Positions 8,618 to 17,740 of a DNA stretch of 64,000 nt are shown here, piece after piece. How positions within the stretch are numbered: position 1 is the first letter of the stretch; each line of letters opens with the position of its first letter. The stretch is from NCBI RefSeq assembly GCF_014695585.1, contig NZ_JACJON010000061.1, forward strand, positions 1-64,000. Direction: 5' to 3'. The position numbers were made by a program, and so were the translations under genes. The DNA comes from Microcoleus sp. FACHB-831 (GTDB lineage Bacteria > Cyanobacteriota > Cyanobacteriia > Cyanobacteriales > FACHB-T130). Under the pieces are notes generated by a model. The model ran no database searches. It saw only the letters and a list, made by a program, of their open reading frames with translations, and was not told where the DNA came from.

Positions 8618-9487
8618 CTACTCCAATTCCGATAAAGGTAAATCCGGAATTGCTAACGCTAGCTGATAAATTTGGCGGCGAGAGAGGGAGGTTTGTTGGG
8701 CTAACTGGCGGCTAGCTTGACTGCGCGATAATCCTTGTTTGATAAGTTCCTGCAACTCTGATTTTAGAGCATCTTCCGTTAAAATTGGCATCGACAGTTG
8801 AGTACCAGCAAGAACCAGGGTAAATTCACCTTGAGGTTCGCGGGAATTATAGAGCGCGATCGCATCTTCAACTGTTCCCCGCCAAAATTCTTCGTGCAAT
8901 TTAGTTAACTCTCTTGCCAACACCACCTGTCTTACTTCTCCCAAAACATTTGCTAAGTCTTGCAAAGTTTGGCGCAGGCGGTGCGGAGATTCATAGAAAA
9001 TTATGGTACGCGATTCTGTTTGCAAAGCTTCCAAACGTTGTTGCCTGTCTTTACTTTTTGCTGGTAAGAAGCCTTCAAACACAAATTTATCTGTAGGTAG
9101 CCCCGATGCACTCAAAGCAGTGACAACAGCACTGCAACCAGGAATCGGCACAACTGGAATTTTTGCCTCAATGCAAGCTTTAACTAACTCATAGCCTGGA
9201 TCTGAGATTCCAGGCATTCCAGCGTCAGTAACCAGAGCGATCGCTTTTCCTTTATCCAGCTCATTTAATATTTCTGGAATACGCTGTTGTTGATTGTGTT
9301 CGTGGTAGCTAATCTGGGGAGTATTAATCTGAAAATGGTGCAATAGCTTCCCTGTATGTCGCGTATCCTCAGCAGCAATTATATCCACTGTTTGCAAGAT
9401 CCGCACAGCCCGGAAAGTCATATCTTCCAGGTTTCCAATTGGCGTTCCCACTACATAAAGTGTTCTAGTTATTGAATCTGTCTGCAT
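8618..9487 (-). CDS. rsmI: 16S rRNA (cytidine-2'-O)-methyltransferase RsmI
   Basis: RsmI methylates the 2'-hydroxyl of C1402 of 16S rRNA in the decoding centre, using S-adenosylmethionine. The 289-residue product has the family start LYVVGTPIGNLEDMTFRA, EDTRHTGKLL, the glycine-rich VTDAGMPGISDPG, PIPGCSAVVTALSASGLP and FEGFLP. It also has YESPHRL and the C-terminal LSRSQASRQLAQ. ATG 9487 is preferred; GTG 9496 is three codons upstream in frame. The lipoprotein gene follows on the same strand. Confidence 0.95.
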   Translation of the reverse strand: MQTDSITRTLYVVGTPIGNLEDMTFRAVRILQTVDIIAAEDTRHTGKLLHHFQINTPQISYHEHNQQQRIPEILNELDKGKAIALVTDAGMPGISDPGYELVKACIEAKIPVVPIPGCSAVVTALSASGLPTDKFVFEGFLPAKSKDRQQRLEALQTESRTIIFYESPHRLRQTLQDLANVLGEVRQVVLARELTKLHEEFWRGTVEDAIALYNSREPQGEFTLVLAGTQLSMPILTEDALKSELQELIKQGLSRSQASRQLAQQTSLSRRQIYQLALAIPDLPLSELE

Positions 9488-9717
9488 TCTCGTCACTTAA
9501 TTTTAGAGCTTTCGCCCCGGATCTTTTGTATTGTGGATTAGCTTTCTCAACTAGATTAAATTGATTCAAGATTATGTAAAGCCTAGTTTTGCAATTAGCA
9601 ACTTATTTTAAACGCATCTTCCCTAAATTCTGGGCTAGCCATAGCGAACTTTCGAGCTAAACTTTTGCGCTTAAAGCTATATTTATTACTTTGTACTTCA
9701 TGACAGTAACACCCAAT

Positions 9718-11982
9718 TTAAATTCTAAAATCTAAAATTGGTTTAGGTTTAGCAATAAAATAACCCTGAGCATAATCCACCCCTAGCGATCTTACCTTTT
9801 GTAGAATAGAATCATTAGCAACATACTCAGCAATAGTTTGAAGACCCATTACGTGCCCGATACGGTTGAATGCTTCCACCATCGCAAAATCAATCGGATC
9901 GTCGGCAATGTCTTTAACAAAGGCCCCATCAATTTTTAAGTAATCAACAGGCAGAGACTTAAGATAAGCAAAAGAAGACATACCGCTGCCAAAATCATCT
10001 AAAGCAAAGCGACAACCCAACGACTTTAAATCTTTAATCAGCCCAGCAGCTTTACCCAGATTTGCAATAGCTACTGTTTCTGTAATCTCGAAGCAAATTA
10101 GCCCCGTCGGGATTTGATATATTGACAACTGCTCCTTGAGGAAGTCAATAAAATTGTCGTCGTTAACGGTAGCACCAGACAGGTTGATTGCATAAATTGA
10201 TTTTAAATTTAGTGGCTTTCTCAAAATGCCAGATGAACTATCGGATAGCCAAGTAAAGAACGTGCGGATTACCCAGCGGTCAACGCTTGGCATCAGGTTA
10301 CAGCGTTCGGCTGTCGGGAGAAATGCCATTGGCGGTATCAACTCGCCGTTGTCATCCACCAAGCGCAGCAAAACCTCGTAATGAAACCCTGTAGCTAGGT
10401 CCGCGTTGAGGGGGGCGATGGGTTGGTAGTACAAGCAAAACTGATCGTCTGCGATCGCTCTCTCTATCCGCGCCACCCACAACATATCTAGCCGTTGCTG
10501 TGTTAAATCTACATCGTTAGCTTCGTAGAGATGGACGCGATTTCGCCCTTTATTTTTAGCGGCATAGCATGCAGCGTCAGCGTCATTTAATACCTTGTCT
10601 ACGTTGGTAGTTTGCTCGTTAATCGTCACAATACCAATACTGACACCGATGCTAAAAGGTTTTTCCTGCCACGCAAACCGGAATATATTAATACTTTCTT
10701 GCAACTGTTGAGCTACTCTTAGCGCTGACTCTAGAGGGCAGTTGTACAGCAATAAGGCAAATTCATCGCCTCCCAGCCGCGCCAGAACATCTGTCTTACG
10801 CACGCTGTTTTGTAACAAACTGCTGACCTGACGCAACAGTTCATCGCCAGCGACATGGCCGCAAGTATCGTTGACAATCTTGAACCGATCGAGATCCAGA
10901 TAACAAAGCGCGTGTGTATGTTTTGACGTTCTGGCATCAACTACAGCTTCCTCCAGGCGCTTTTCAAATTCGCGGCGATTGGCTAAACCTGTCAGCTGAT
11001 CGTGGGTTGCTTGCCATGATAGTTGTTGATTTGCTTGTTGCAGGTGAGCAGTACGCTCTCCTACCAGTTCTTCGAGATGTTCTTGATACTGCCGCAGCGC
11101 CACCTCTGCTTGCTTGCGCTTAGTAATGTCTTCCACCATGCGAATGCCGAATTGCGGCTTTCCTTCACCGTCCCGCACGCTGGAAACGGTGATATGACAC
11201 CAGAGCAACTGCCCATCTTTGCTAAGGTAACGTTTCTCCATTTGGTATGAGTCGTCGCGCTCAAGCAGCGGTCCATCTTTGCTAAGGTAACGCTTCTCCA
11301 TTTGGTAGAAGTCACTTTTCCCGCTTATTAACTCCTGATAACGCTCCCAACCCGTAGGCAAATTTACTAAATCGGTATATTTCCTAGAAGTTATTTGTTG
11401 GCAATCATTCTCGCTGTAACCCAGCATCCGTGATAAAGCAGGGTTCATCGCCACAGGTTGTCCGTTAACGTCTATGAGCGCGATGCCGATGGCTGCTCCC
11501 TCAAATACCGATCGGAAGCGAGCCTCGCTATGACGTAGCGCTGCCTCTACTTGCTGGCGATCGCTGATTTCTGCTGCTAGTTTTTGGTTAGCTGCTTCTA
11601 GGTCGGCAGAGCTGGGGAGTGCAAGCACTTTGGGAATCAACCCAACCAGTTTTACAGCAGTGTAACAAGACATAAAAGCCGCGATCGCTTTTATAAAACC
11701 AGACAGCCAGTAGTTTGGGTGCCAAAGCGTCCAAACTTCCATCACATGGCTGGTGCCGCAGGAAATCATAAATGCTCCAAACAGCAGAAACATCCAGCGG
11801 AATGGCACATCTCGCCTCTGGTGGATGAAGTAGATAAGCGTGATAGCAATTGAATAATAAGCTAGTGCTATCGATAAATCTGAGACTATGTGCAACGACA
11901 ACAGCTCTGACTTCCATAGATAGCAGTGTCCGTGCGGAATAAACGAGTTCGTGGCCAAGAGGTTTTTTAAAAGTTCCAACAT
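9718..11982 (-). CDS. Ethylene-receptor-like sensor with PAS, GGDEF and EAL domains
   Basis: The protein has 754 residues and would act at the inner membrane. The first 115 form three membrane helices resembling the plant ETR1 ethylene-binding domain. SDLSIALAYYSI and FGAFMISCGTSH keep D35, Y42, I45 and the copper ligands C75 and H79, but the Pro that follows SI in ETR1 is Ala46. A coiled link leads to PAS (about 150-285). GGDEF follows with intact GGDEF at 404-408 and an RKTD inhibitory site just before it. The EAL domain has EVL at 536-538, LDDFGSG and TIAEYV. Both cyclase and phosphodiesterase look catalytically complete, so it should make or degrade c-di-GMP. The PAS contains a 20-residue tandem duplication. 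Confidence 0.9.
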   Translation of the reverse strand: MLELLKNLLATNSFIPHGHCYLWKSELLSLHIVSDLSIALAYYSIAITLIYFIHQRRDVPFRWMFLLFGAFMISCGTSHVMEVWTLWHPNYWLSGFIKAIAAFMSCYTAVKLVGLIPKVLALPSSADLEAANQKLAAEISDRQQVEAALRHSEARFRSVFEGAAIGIALIDVNGQPVAMNPALSRMLGYSENDCQQITSRKYTDLVNLPTGWERYQELISGKSDFYQMEKRYLSKDGPLLERDDSYQMEKRYLSKDGQLLWCHITVSSVRDGEGKPQFGIRMVEDITKRKQAEVALRQYQEHLEELVGERTAHLQQANQQLSWQATHDQLTGLANRREFEKRLEEAVVDARTSKHTHALCYLDLDRFKIVNDTCGHVAGDELLRQVSSLLQNSVRKTDVLARLGGDEFALLLYNCPLESALRVAQQLQESINIFRFAWQEKPFSIGVSIGIVTINEQTTNVDKVLNDADAACYAAKNKGRNRVHLYEANDVDLTQQRLDMLWVARIERAIADDQFCLYYQPIAPLNADLATGFHYEVLLRLVDDNGELIPPMAFLPTAERCNLMPSVDRWVIRTFFTWLSDSSSGILRKPLNLKSIYAINLSGATVNDDNFIDFLKEQLSIYQIPTGLICFEITETVAIANLGKAAGLIKDLKSLGCRFALDDFGSGMSSFAYLKSLPVDYLKIDGAFVKDIADDPIDFAMVEAFNRIGHVMGLQTIAEYVANDSILQKVRSLGVDYAQGYFIAKPKPILDFRI
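11213..11332 (-). repeat. Two tandem 60-bp copies inside the PAS region
   Basis: The segment CCATCTTTGCTAAGGTAACG occurs with a period of exactly 60 bases and continues nearly identically for about 35 bases, including the CTCCATTTGGTA part. In the protein it yields YQMEKRYLSKDG twice, 20 residues apart. The duplication is in frame and recent-looking. Confidence 0.9.
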
Positions 11983-12170
11983 AAAGATAGCGTTTTCTTT
12001 AAATTTTATGTAAATATTTTATGTATTGCTTATAACTTTTATATTTTTATTGTACTCTGCTTGGTTTTCCAGCAAATACGTGAAGAAACTTATATTATCA
12101 ATACGAGTTAAGACAAGTTTGAATAAACTGACCCGTATATTTTTGCTTTTAGTGATATGTATTGCCGCTA

Positions 12171-13052
12171 ATGAAACAGGGATTTTTTGTAGGATTAGTG
12201 ACTTTAGATCTGGTTTACTTAACAGCAGGGCTGCCCGATAAGAACCAGAAAATTGTCGCCTCTGACTACGCTGTAAGCGCGGGTGGCCCTGCAACCAATG
12301 CAGCAGTCGCTTTCAGTTATCTGAACAATCGAGCAACAGTTTTGGGTAGTATTGGCGTCCATCCGATTAATTCTCTGATCAAAGCAGATTTGGAAAGTCA
12401 TCATGTGACAGTTTTAGACTTGGCACCCGATCGCAGCGAGCCGCCCCCGACATCTTCCATCATCATTACCCAGGCAACAGGCGATCGCGCTGTGATTTCT
12501 ATCAATGCGGTTAAGTCTCAAGTTGCTGCGGAAAAACTACCCTCCCTTACTCCCCTCAGTGATAGCACTAGGTTAGAGGGAGTTGATATTGTCCTGATTG
12601 ACGGGCATCAAATAGCAGTAGGGGAAGCGATCGCGCAAACAGCTTCATCCAAAAATATTCCAGTTGTACTAGACGGGGGTAGCTGGAAACCAGGCTTAGA
12701 GAAAATATTACCTTTCGTCGATTACGCCATATGCTCAGCAAACTATTATCCCCCTGGTTGCCATAGTAGCGAAGAAGTTTTTTCCTATCTTTCAAGTATG
12801 GGAATTCCTTACATCGCAATTACTAGAGGAGAACATCCCATTCAATATATCGCTGCTGGTAAAAGTGGCATTATAGAAATTCCTAAAATTAAGCCCGTCG
12901 ATACGTTAGGTGCTGGTGATATCTTTCATGGTGCTTTCTGTCATTACATTTTACAAGCAACGTTTATAGATGCTCTAGCCGCTGGTGCAAAAATTGCTTC
13001 ACAGTCTTGTCAATTTTTTGGCACTAGGCGCTGGATGACGGAACGAGATTAA
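12171..13052 (+). CDS. PfkB-family carbohydrate kinase
   Basis: The 293-residue product has the PfkB fold markers. An N-terminal glycine-rich substrate region includes SAGGPATNAAVAFSYL, and the C-terminal signature is DTLGAGDIFHGAFC with the catalytic Asp in GAGD. It should phosphorylate a sugar or nucleoside using ATP; the substrate is not evident. The start is ATG 12171; a TTG at 12162 is in frame but less likely. It diverges from the GGDEF-EAL gene and is followed by a small membrane protein gene on the same strand. A true ribokinase is encoded separately at 19038-19970. Confidence 0.85.
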   Translation: MKQGFFVGLVTLDLVYLTAGLPDKNQKIVASDYAVSAGGPATNAAVAFSYLNNRATVLGSIGVHPINSLIKADLESHHVTVLDLAPDRSEPPPTSSIIITQATGDRAVISINAVKSQVAAEKLPSLTPLSDSTRLEGVDIVLIDGHQIAVGEAIAQTASSKNIPVVLDGGSWKPGLEKILPFVDYAICSANYYPPGCHSSEEVFSYLSSMGIPYIAITRGEHPIQYIAAGKSGIIEIPKIKPVDTLGAGDIFHGAFCHYILQATFIDALAAGAKIASQSCQFFGTRRWMTERD

Positions 13053-13116
13053 AAATTCTTATCGCATAATGTGGCAATAGAATAATAAAATCAGCCTAGT
13101 CCTTATAAATTATTTT

Positions 13117-13566
13117 ATGGAAAGCGCTCCAAGAAACAGCGGTTTAACGCGGCAGCAACATCTCTGGATTGCTGCTAGCATTTGGATGGTAGTAGGGTTC
13201 GGCCTTTTGAGCATGGGGCTGGTATTCTGGTTTCATTTTCCCTATCTCGGATTATTAGATACCCAACATTTGCTAGGGGGTGCAACTGCCCTTAGCATTG
13301 GCCTGCTCAAAGGTAAAATTATTTTAGATCGGCTGGCAAATCGCGTTATTGACCGGGTTGATACTCTTCAAGAACCAAACCCATTGAAGAGTATATTTCA
13401 AATGTTTGGATCTAAAACTATTGCTTTGATTGTGACGATGATGCTGATTGGTCTAGCATTGCGGGTTGCTGGTGTTAGCTTTGAAATACGAGGTTTAATT
13501 TACATTGCGGTTGGTGCAGCTTTATTGTGGAGTTGCCGCCGTTACTGGATAGCTTCTGCTCAGTAG
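13117..13566 (+). CDS. Small membrane protein, function unknown
   Basis: The product has 149 residues with about four hydrophobic segments: WIAASIWMVVGFGLLSMGLV, LLGGATALSIGLLKG, TIALIVTMMLIGLALRVAG and GLIYIAVGAALLW. It starts at ATG 13117, 64 bases after the sugar kinase, and may be co-transcribed with it. No family is recognised. Confidence 0.65.
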   Translation: MESAPRNSGLTRQQHLWIAASIWMVVGFGLLSMGLVFWFHFPYLGLLDTQHLLGGATALSIGLLKGKIILDRLANRVIDRVDTLQEPNPLKSIFQMFGSKTIALIVTMMLIGLALRVAGVSFEIRGLIYIAVGAALLWSCRRYWIASAQ

Positions 13567-13626
13567 CTAAAATGTAAAGTGGGCAGCGTCCACCGATGCA
13601 ATAATTAACTGTTGAGGAAAGATAGA

Positions 13627-14514
13627 GTGACAATATTAAAATATTTGGGTGAAAACAGATATGAGGGACTCGACGAAGTAGTAGCGATCGCTCGTGAAGT
13701 CGGTTGGGGTGCGGCAGAAGTTCTGCAATCGTTTTATACAGGCGATCGCAGTGGGGAAGACTTACAAATTCAGAAGAAAAAAGGTGGCCCCGTAACTGCC
13801 GCAGATGTAGCAGCAAACGACTACATTCTCAATAACTTGCAGGCGTCTTTCGGCAATCAAGATTTCGGCTACCTCAGCGAAGAAACTCATCAATCTGGCT
13901 CACCAGCACTCGTTCAACCTTGGGTGTGGATTATTGACCCCCTCGATGGCACGCGAGATTTTATCGACAAAACTGGCGAATACGCCGTCCACATTGCATT
14001 AGTACATGAAGGACAACCCATATTGTCAGTAGTCCCCTGGCCTGAAACTGGTAAATTGTACTATGCAACCAAAGGCGGCGGCACTTTTGTAGAAACCCGC
14101 GACGGGCAAGTAAGGCAGTTGCATCTGGATGGCAAAAAGGCAACTGAAGATTTAACCCTAGTTGTCAGCCGCACTCACCGAGATGAACGATTTAAGCAAC
14201 TTTTAGAGCAGCTTTCTTATAAGAATAAACATTATGTCGGCAGTGTGGGTTGCAAAATCATCACGCTTTTAGAACATCGGGCAGATGTTTATATCTCCCT
14301 TTCCGGCAAATCAGCACCTAAAGATTGGGATTTCGCTGCACCAGAGTTAATTTTGACCGAAGCTGGCGGACACTTCACTCATGCTGATGGTACACCCTTA
14401 AAGTACAATCAGGGCGATGTAACTCAATGGGGTTGTGTAATAGCTAGTAACGGTGAATATCATCCAGCTTTGTGTGAAGAAGCTACAACAATTTTGGCAC
14501 AGCTAGATAGCTAA
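13627..14514 (+). CDS. cysQ: 3'(2'),5'-bisphosphate nucleotidase, CysQ type
   Basis: This inositol-monophosphatase-superfamily enzyme removes the 3'-phosphate of PAP or PAPS made in sulfate assimilation. In the 295-residue product, LSEETH and WIIDPLDGTRDF carry the metal-binding Glu and DPLDGT Asp residues. GSVGCKI and KDWDFAAPELILTEAGG complete the active site. GTG 13627 is chosen over TTG 13612 because GAGG at 13615-13618 is spaced eight bases from it. A closely related inositol-phosphate phosphatase is the alternative. Confidence 0.85.
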   Translation: MTILKYLGENRYEGLDEVVAIAREVGWGAAEVLQSFYTGDRSGEDLQIQKKKGGPVTAADVAANDYILNNLQASFGNQDFGYLSEETHQSGSPALVQPWVWIIDPLDGTRDFIDKTGEYAVHIALVHEGQPILSVVPWPETGKLYYATKGGGTFVETRDGQVRQLHLDGKKATEDLTLVVSRTHRDERFKQLLEQLSYKNKHYVGSVGCKIITLLEHRADVYISLSGKSAPKDWDFAAPELILTEAGGHFTHADGTPLKYNQGDVTQWGCVIASNGEYHPALCEEATTILAQLDS

Positions 14515-14623
14515 AAGCTAGGGTTTTCTGCACGATACTAACAGTACAATACTTACCCACATATTACCTCAGCATCACTTTTTAACATACTCGTTAAATA
14601 GCCCCAGGTTAGAAAAGTTATTT

Positions 14624-15781
14624 ATGGCAAAAGAAAGCAGACCAAAAGATTGGGAAACTTTAAACAACCGTTGTCTAGGTTTAGCCTTTACGGGTTATGC
14701 TGAAGAAGCTATTCAGGTGGGAGTGAAAGCGGTTGAAGCAGCTATAAATTGTTTTGGAGAGAACAATCCAAATGTAGCTGAATGCTTGAAAAATTTAGGT
14801 ATAGCCTATTTGTATAACCGAGACTATAACCTAGCTGAAAATATGCTTCGCCGCGCTGTAGCGATCGCTGAAGCTACTCTAGATAGCGACCATAATGACA
14901 TATCGGAATATATCCACCAGCTTGGTGTGGTATTACACGCGCAGGGGAAGTATGAAGAAGCTGAGAAATTGTACAAGCGCGGCTTAATTATTAGGGAGAA
15001 TATCTACGGTCAGCAACATCAAATTATAGCTAAGTCTCTTGGCGATCTAGCTCGTTTGTACTTGGATACTAAAGGCGATTTTAAAGATACTGAAGCTCTA
15101 CTTTTAAGATCTAAGTCTATCTTGGAAAAACGCATAGATGGAGCGCAAGAACATAGAGATGAGTTGGACGAAGCTTTATTTGACTTGTCAGTTTTGACAA
15201 ATAATTTGGGTTCTAATTATCGCCGACAGAACAGGATGGATGAGGCTGAAAATTATTTGATGCGATCGCTCGACTTGCTAGAGCAATTTTACGATCGAGG
15301 TAACAAACCAACTCCAGCTTTTGTACAAACTTTAATAAATAACCTAGCAGCTCTTTATACTCAGCAAGGCAAAGACATTGACAGCGATCGCGAATTTAAT
15401 CTTCTGCTAAATCGTGCAAGTAAAATTTTAGACTTAGACGATGGTGAAACTGACAACGAGCTTCAAACCGAGCAACAATTCTGGCAAACGCTAAAACAAC
15501 AACTACAGCAACTTCAACAAAAACGCCGCTTGGATGATGTGGCGATCGCGCAAGCTCTTAGCTATATGTTTAAAAACAAAGTACTACCAGAAATGTTCCA
15601 AGAACCCGCAGAGTTGCAAGATGTCATTATTGGGTTTGCCGAACGCACCTATAAATCTAACCTCATTGCTTACACCCCTATGAGTATGGATTTAATCATC
15701 GCTGGACATAAATCTCTTAGCGAAACCCTCGATAATTTGGGCGAAATTTATATTTTAGGCGTGTTAAAACCAGAGGAATAA
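14624..15781 (+). CDS. Kinesin-light-chain-like TPR protein
   Basis: The product has 385 residues. At least four 42-residue TPR units of the kinesin light chain type can be read, for example VAECLKNLGIAYLYNRDYNL, ISEYIHQLGVVLHAQGKYEE and LGSNYRRQNRMDEAENYL. A Gln-rich segment follows (TLKQQLQQLQQKRRLDD), then a short helical C-terminus. No signal peptide or enzyme domain is present, so it is likely a soluble scaffold. A GC-rich hairpin lies about 155 bases after the stop. Confidence 0.8.
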   Translation: MAKESRPKDWETLNNRCLGLAFTGYAEEAIQVGVKAVEAAINCFGENNPNVAECLKNLGIAYLYNRDYNLAENMLRRAVAIAEATLDSDHNDISEYIHQLGVVLHAQGKYEEAEKLYKRGLIIRENIYGQQHQIIAKSLGDLARLYLDTKGDFKDTEALLLRSKSILEKRIDGAQEHRDELDEALFDLSVLTNNLGSNYRRQNRMDEAENYLMRSLDLLEQFYDRGNKPTPAFVQTLINNLAALYTQQGKDIDSDREFNLLLNRASKILDLDDGETDNELQTEQQFWQTLKQQLQQLQQKRRLDDVAIAQALSYMFKNKVLPEMFQEPAELQDVIIGFAERTYKSNLIAYTPMSMDLIIAGHKSLSETLDNLGEIYILGVLKPEE

Positions 15782-15935
15782 TATCGGGGTTGATTGATTA
15801 AAAAAATTTTGGTTTAACTTCCAGGCTAATGCCGAAAGTCGATTAAAATGCAGAAAATAATTTAATATTACTCAGCTCAAATTTACATTTTGCTTGCTTC
15901 TCAATTAAGAAGGTTCAAAGGGAAATATAAGCACA

Positions 15936-15955
15936 AAACCCGCCTGGGCGGGTTT
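15936..15955. terminator. Perfect GC-rich hairpin between convergent genes
   Basis: AAACCCGCC at 15936-15944 pairs with GGCGGGTTT at 15947-15955 around two bases. A second weaker stem (AGTCC/GGACT) sits at 15977-15994. They lie between the TPR gene and the convergent methyltransferase gene and could stop transcription from either side. Confidence 0.6.
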
Positions 15956-16033
15956 GAAAAACCTGGAAATTTTCTTAGTCCTCCTAAGCGGACTTTGTTT
16001 GTTAAGGTGCGATTTTTAAGCGCCAGGACGTGC

Positions 16034-16681
16034 TTAAGCAGAACGCGAAGCAATTACCGCATAAAAAGGATCGCCCCCACCCATACCCAGCATTTGCATA
16101 AAAGCGGGTGCATTAGACTGACGGGAAATAACTTCGGGCTGGCTAAACCCAGCGACAGAGTTAAAGTAGCTTTTAACTAACTCAATCCGACTCGCTTCTG
16201 TACCGTCCCGCCACATTGCGATCGCTTTTTGATAAAACATCCGGTTGGAAAAGCTAATAATTGCAATACCCCCTGGTTTTAGGATGCGGTGAATCTCGCT
16301 AAATACCGCCTCTGGATATTGCAGATATTGAACTGAAACGCAGTTAAGAACTGCATCAAACTCTGCATCCAAAAGGGGTAATTTTGGATCTAAATTCAGA
16401 TTTTGGGCAAAGTAACGATCCAAGCGGGGATTTTTTGCCAATTCCTCCTCATTAAGTCCGTGCCCTTCGACGTGGGCAAATTTAATCTCATCCGGGAGAT
16501 GCGAAACCCAACTGCTCATCATGTCAAAGATCCGAGTATTAGGCTTGAGCCTCTCTCTATATAAGTCAGTTAGCTGCTGGATGAAGCCTTCATCCACATG
16601 GGTAACAAAACGCGGATAGGAATAAAACAGCGTATCGTCTGTATCGTCTAACTTAGTACGTTGATTGGGTCGCAGCTGCAT
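16034..16681 (-). CDS. SAM-dependent methyltransferase, Methyltransf_11-like
   Basis: The 215-residue product has a class I methyltransferase layout. RIFDMMSSWVSHLP is in the motif I position, though it lacks the usual GxGxG. FDAVLNCVSVQYLQYPE and RILKPGGIAIISFSNRMFY match the later strands. The GFSQPEVISRQ region near the C-terminus resembles cyanobacterial methyltransferases of unknown substrate. It starts at ATG 16681 and diverges from marR. Confidence 0.8.
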   Translation of the reverse strand: MQLRPNQRTKLDDTDDTLFYSYPRFVTHVDEGFIQQLTDLYRERLKPNTRIFDMMSSWVSHLPDEIKFAHVEGHGLNEEELAKNPRLDRYFAQNLNLDPKLPLLDAEFDAVLNCVSVQYLQYPEAVFSEIHRILKPGGIAIISFSNRMFYQKAIAMWRDGTEASRIELVKSYFNSVAGFSQPEVISRQSNAPAFMQMLGMGGGDPFYAVIASRSA

Positions 16682-16857
16682 AACTTTAAACTGAGGATAC
16701 CTTTACCCTTCCCAGTTTAGAGAATATTACGAACTGTGAAGACGCCGATTAGGGGCATCTGGAAGAGGCGATCGGCTTATATCAACTGCGCCTTGCCGCC
16801 GTCGAGATAATATATCAATATATCTACAATAATATTACGCACGCTAAATAAATTAAA

Positions 16858-17325
16858 ATGTCTACCACACCTGTAGATCGCAAGACTTTGGAACAGTGGC
16901 GGGAAGTTCTAGCACCCTACGGCATCGGCTACCGACTGAAACTGCTATCTCAACTTGCAAGTCGCAGATTCCAAGATCGGCTTGAGCCTTTCGGACTTAC
17001 TCCGTTTCACTGGGTTGTGTTGTGCTGTCTGTGGGAAGAAGACGGCTTGCCTACTTCTAGCATTAGCGAGAAACTGCAACAGGTGGGAGGTACGTTGACG
17101 GGTGTGCTGGATCGCATGGAAGAACGCGGGATAATTTATCGACAGCGTGACAACCGCGATCGCCGTATTTGGCGCATCTGGCTGACTGATGAAGGCAAGC
17201 AGCTTCAAGAAGTGCTACCCCCGATTGCATGGGAAATCAGAGAGCAAGCAATGAACGGTATTTCCCCAGACGATCGAGAATTAATATCCAAGTTGGTAGA
17301 TATAGCGATCGCGAATCTCTCTTAA
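16858..17325 (+). CDS. MarR-family transcriptional regulator
   Basis: The 155-residue winged-helix protein contains the MarR core: FGLTPFHWVVLCCLWEEDG, then a recognition helix in SSISEKLQQVGGTLTGVLDR and the wing RDNRDRRIWRIWLTDEG. MarR proteins usually repress a neighbouring transporter until a small ligand binds. Here an MFS exporter gene lies 400 bases downstream with operator-like repeats between, which fits that role. AT-rich near-palindromic sequence just upstream (ATATATCAATATAT near 16810) may be its own operator. Confidence 0.9.
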   Translation: MSTTPVDRKTLEQWREVLAPYGIGYRLKLLSQLASRRFQDRLEPFGLTPFHWVVLCCLWEEDGLPTSSISEKLQQVGGTLTGVLDRMEERGIIYRQRDNRDRRIWRIWLTDEGKQLQEVLPPIAWEIREQAMNGISPDDRELISKLVDIAIANLS

Positions 17326-17390
17326 GACAACTCTTCCTGCGGGCAACTTTCGTCCAAGCGGCTGATGTCCCACTCAGAGCTTTTTTCAAA

Positions 17391-17453
17391 AATATTAAGT
17401 ATACGAAACAAAGCCTCTTTAAATTTTTCTTACTAAATATTTAGTATGCGAAA
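17391..17453 (+). promoter_or_regulatory. Paired operator-like repeats between marR and the exporter
   Basis: AATATTAAGTATACGAAA at 17391-17408 recurs as AATATTTAGTATGCGAAA at 17436-17453, with 16 of 18 bases identical and starts 45 bases apart. The second copy overlaps a perfect 16-base palindrome, TACTAAATATTTAGTA, at 17431-17446. The place and symmetry suit a dimeric regulator such as the adjacent MarR protein; that assignment is inference. Confidence 0.6.
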
Positions 17454-17517
17454 TAAACGAGGGCTTATTAATGCCTGATAGTAAAAAGCGGCGACAAGCA
17501 AAAGAGGAACAAGGATA

Positions 17518-17740
17518 ATGGAATGCTCAACCGACTTAATGGCGATTGTCGATAACGATTATCGGATTATCCTTAATTTCAAATAAACCCAGCTAGAAGA
17601 TATGAAGTCTGGGCAAGAAGTAGAAATCCGTGAAAGTTGTCTTCAATTCTGAGAGCATTAAAGGCTACCAATCACAAATTTATCCGGCGATGTCAGCCAA
17701 AATTAAAAATAGAGTAAAAATTGATGAAAAAAAAGACTAG
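17518..17740 (+). pseudogene. Remnant of an HlyD/EmrA-type membrane fusion protein
   Basis: From ATG 17518 the translation is DLMAIVDNDYRIILNFK, a TAA at 17584-17586, then TQLEDMKSGQEVEIR. After a frameshift it continues VVFNSESIKGYQSQIYPAMS to a stop at 17738-17740. EmrA-like adaptors have the collinear pattern AxxNFKETQLxxMxxGQxVEI, so the stop replaces a Glu (GAA to TAA). Only this segment is left; the N-terminal anchor and hairpin are gone. The tail overlaps the start of the MFS gene. It implies that the marR and MFS genes once flanked a complete adaptor gene. Confidence 0.7.

Noticed and set aside
15890-16180. 96-codon plus-strand frame after the TPR gene
   Set aside because: It runs through the terminator hairpins and into the 3' end of the methyltransferase gene; composition is unlike a protein.
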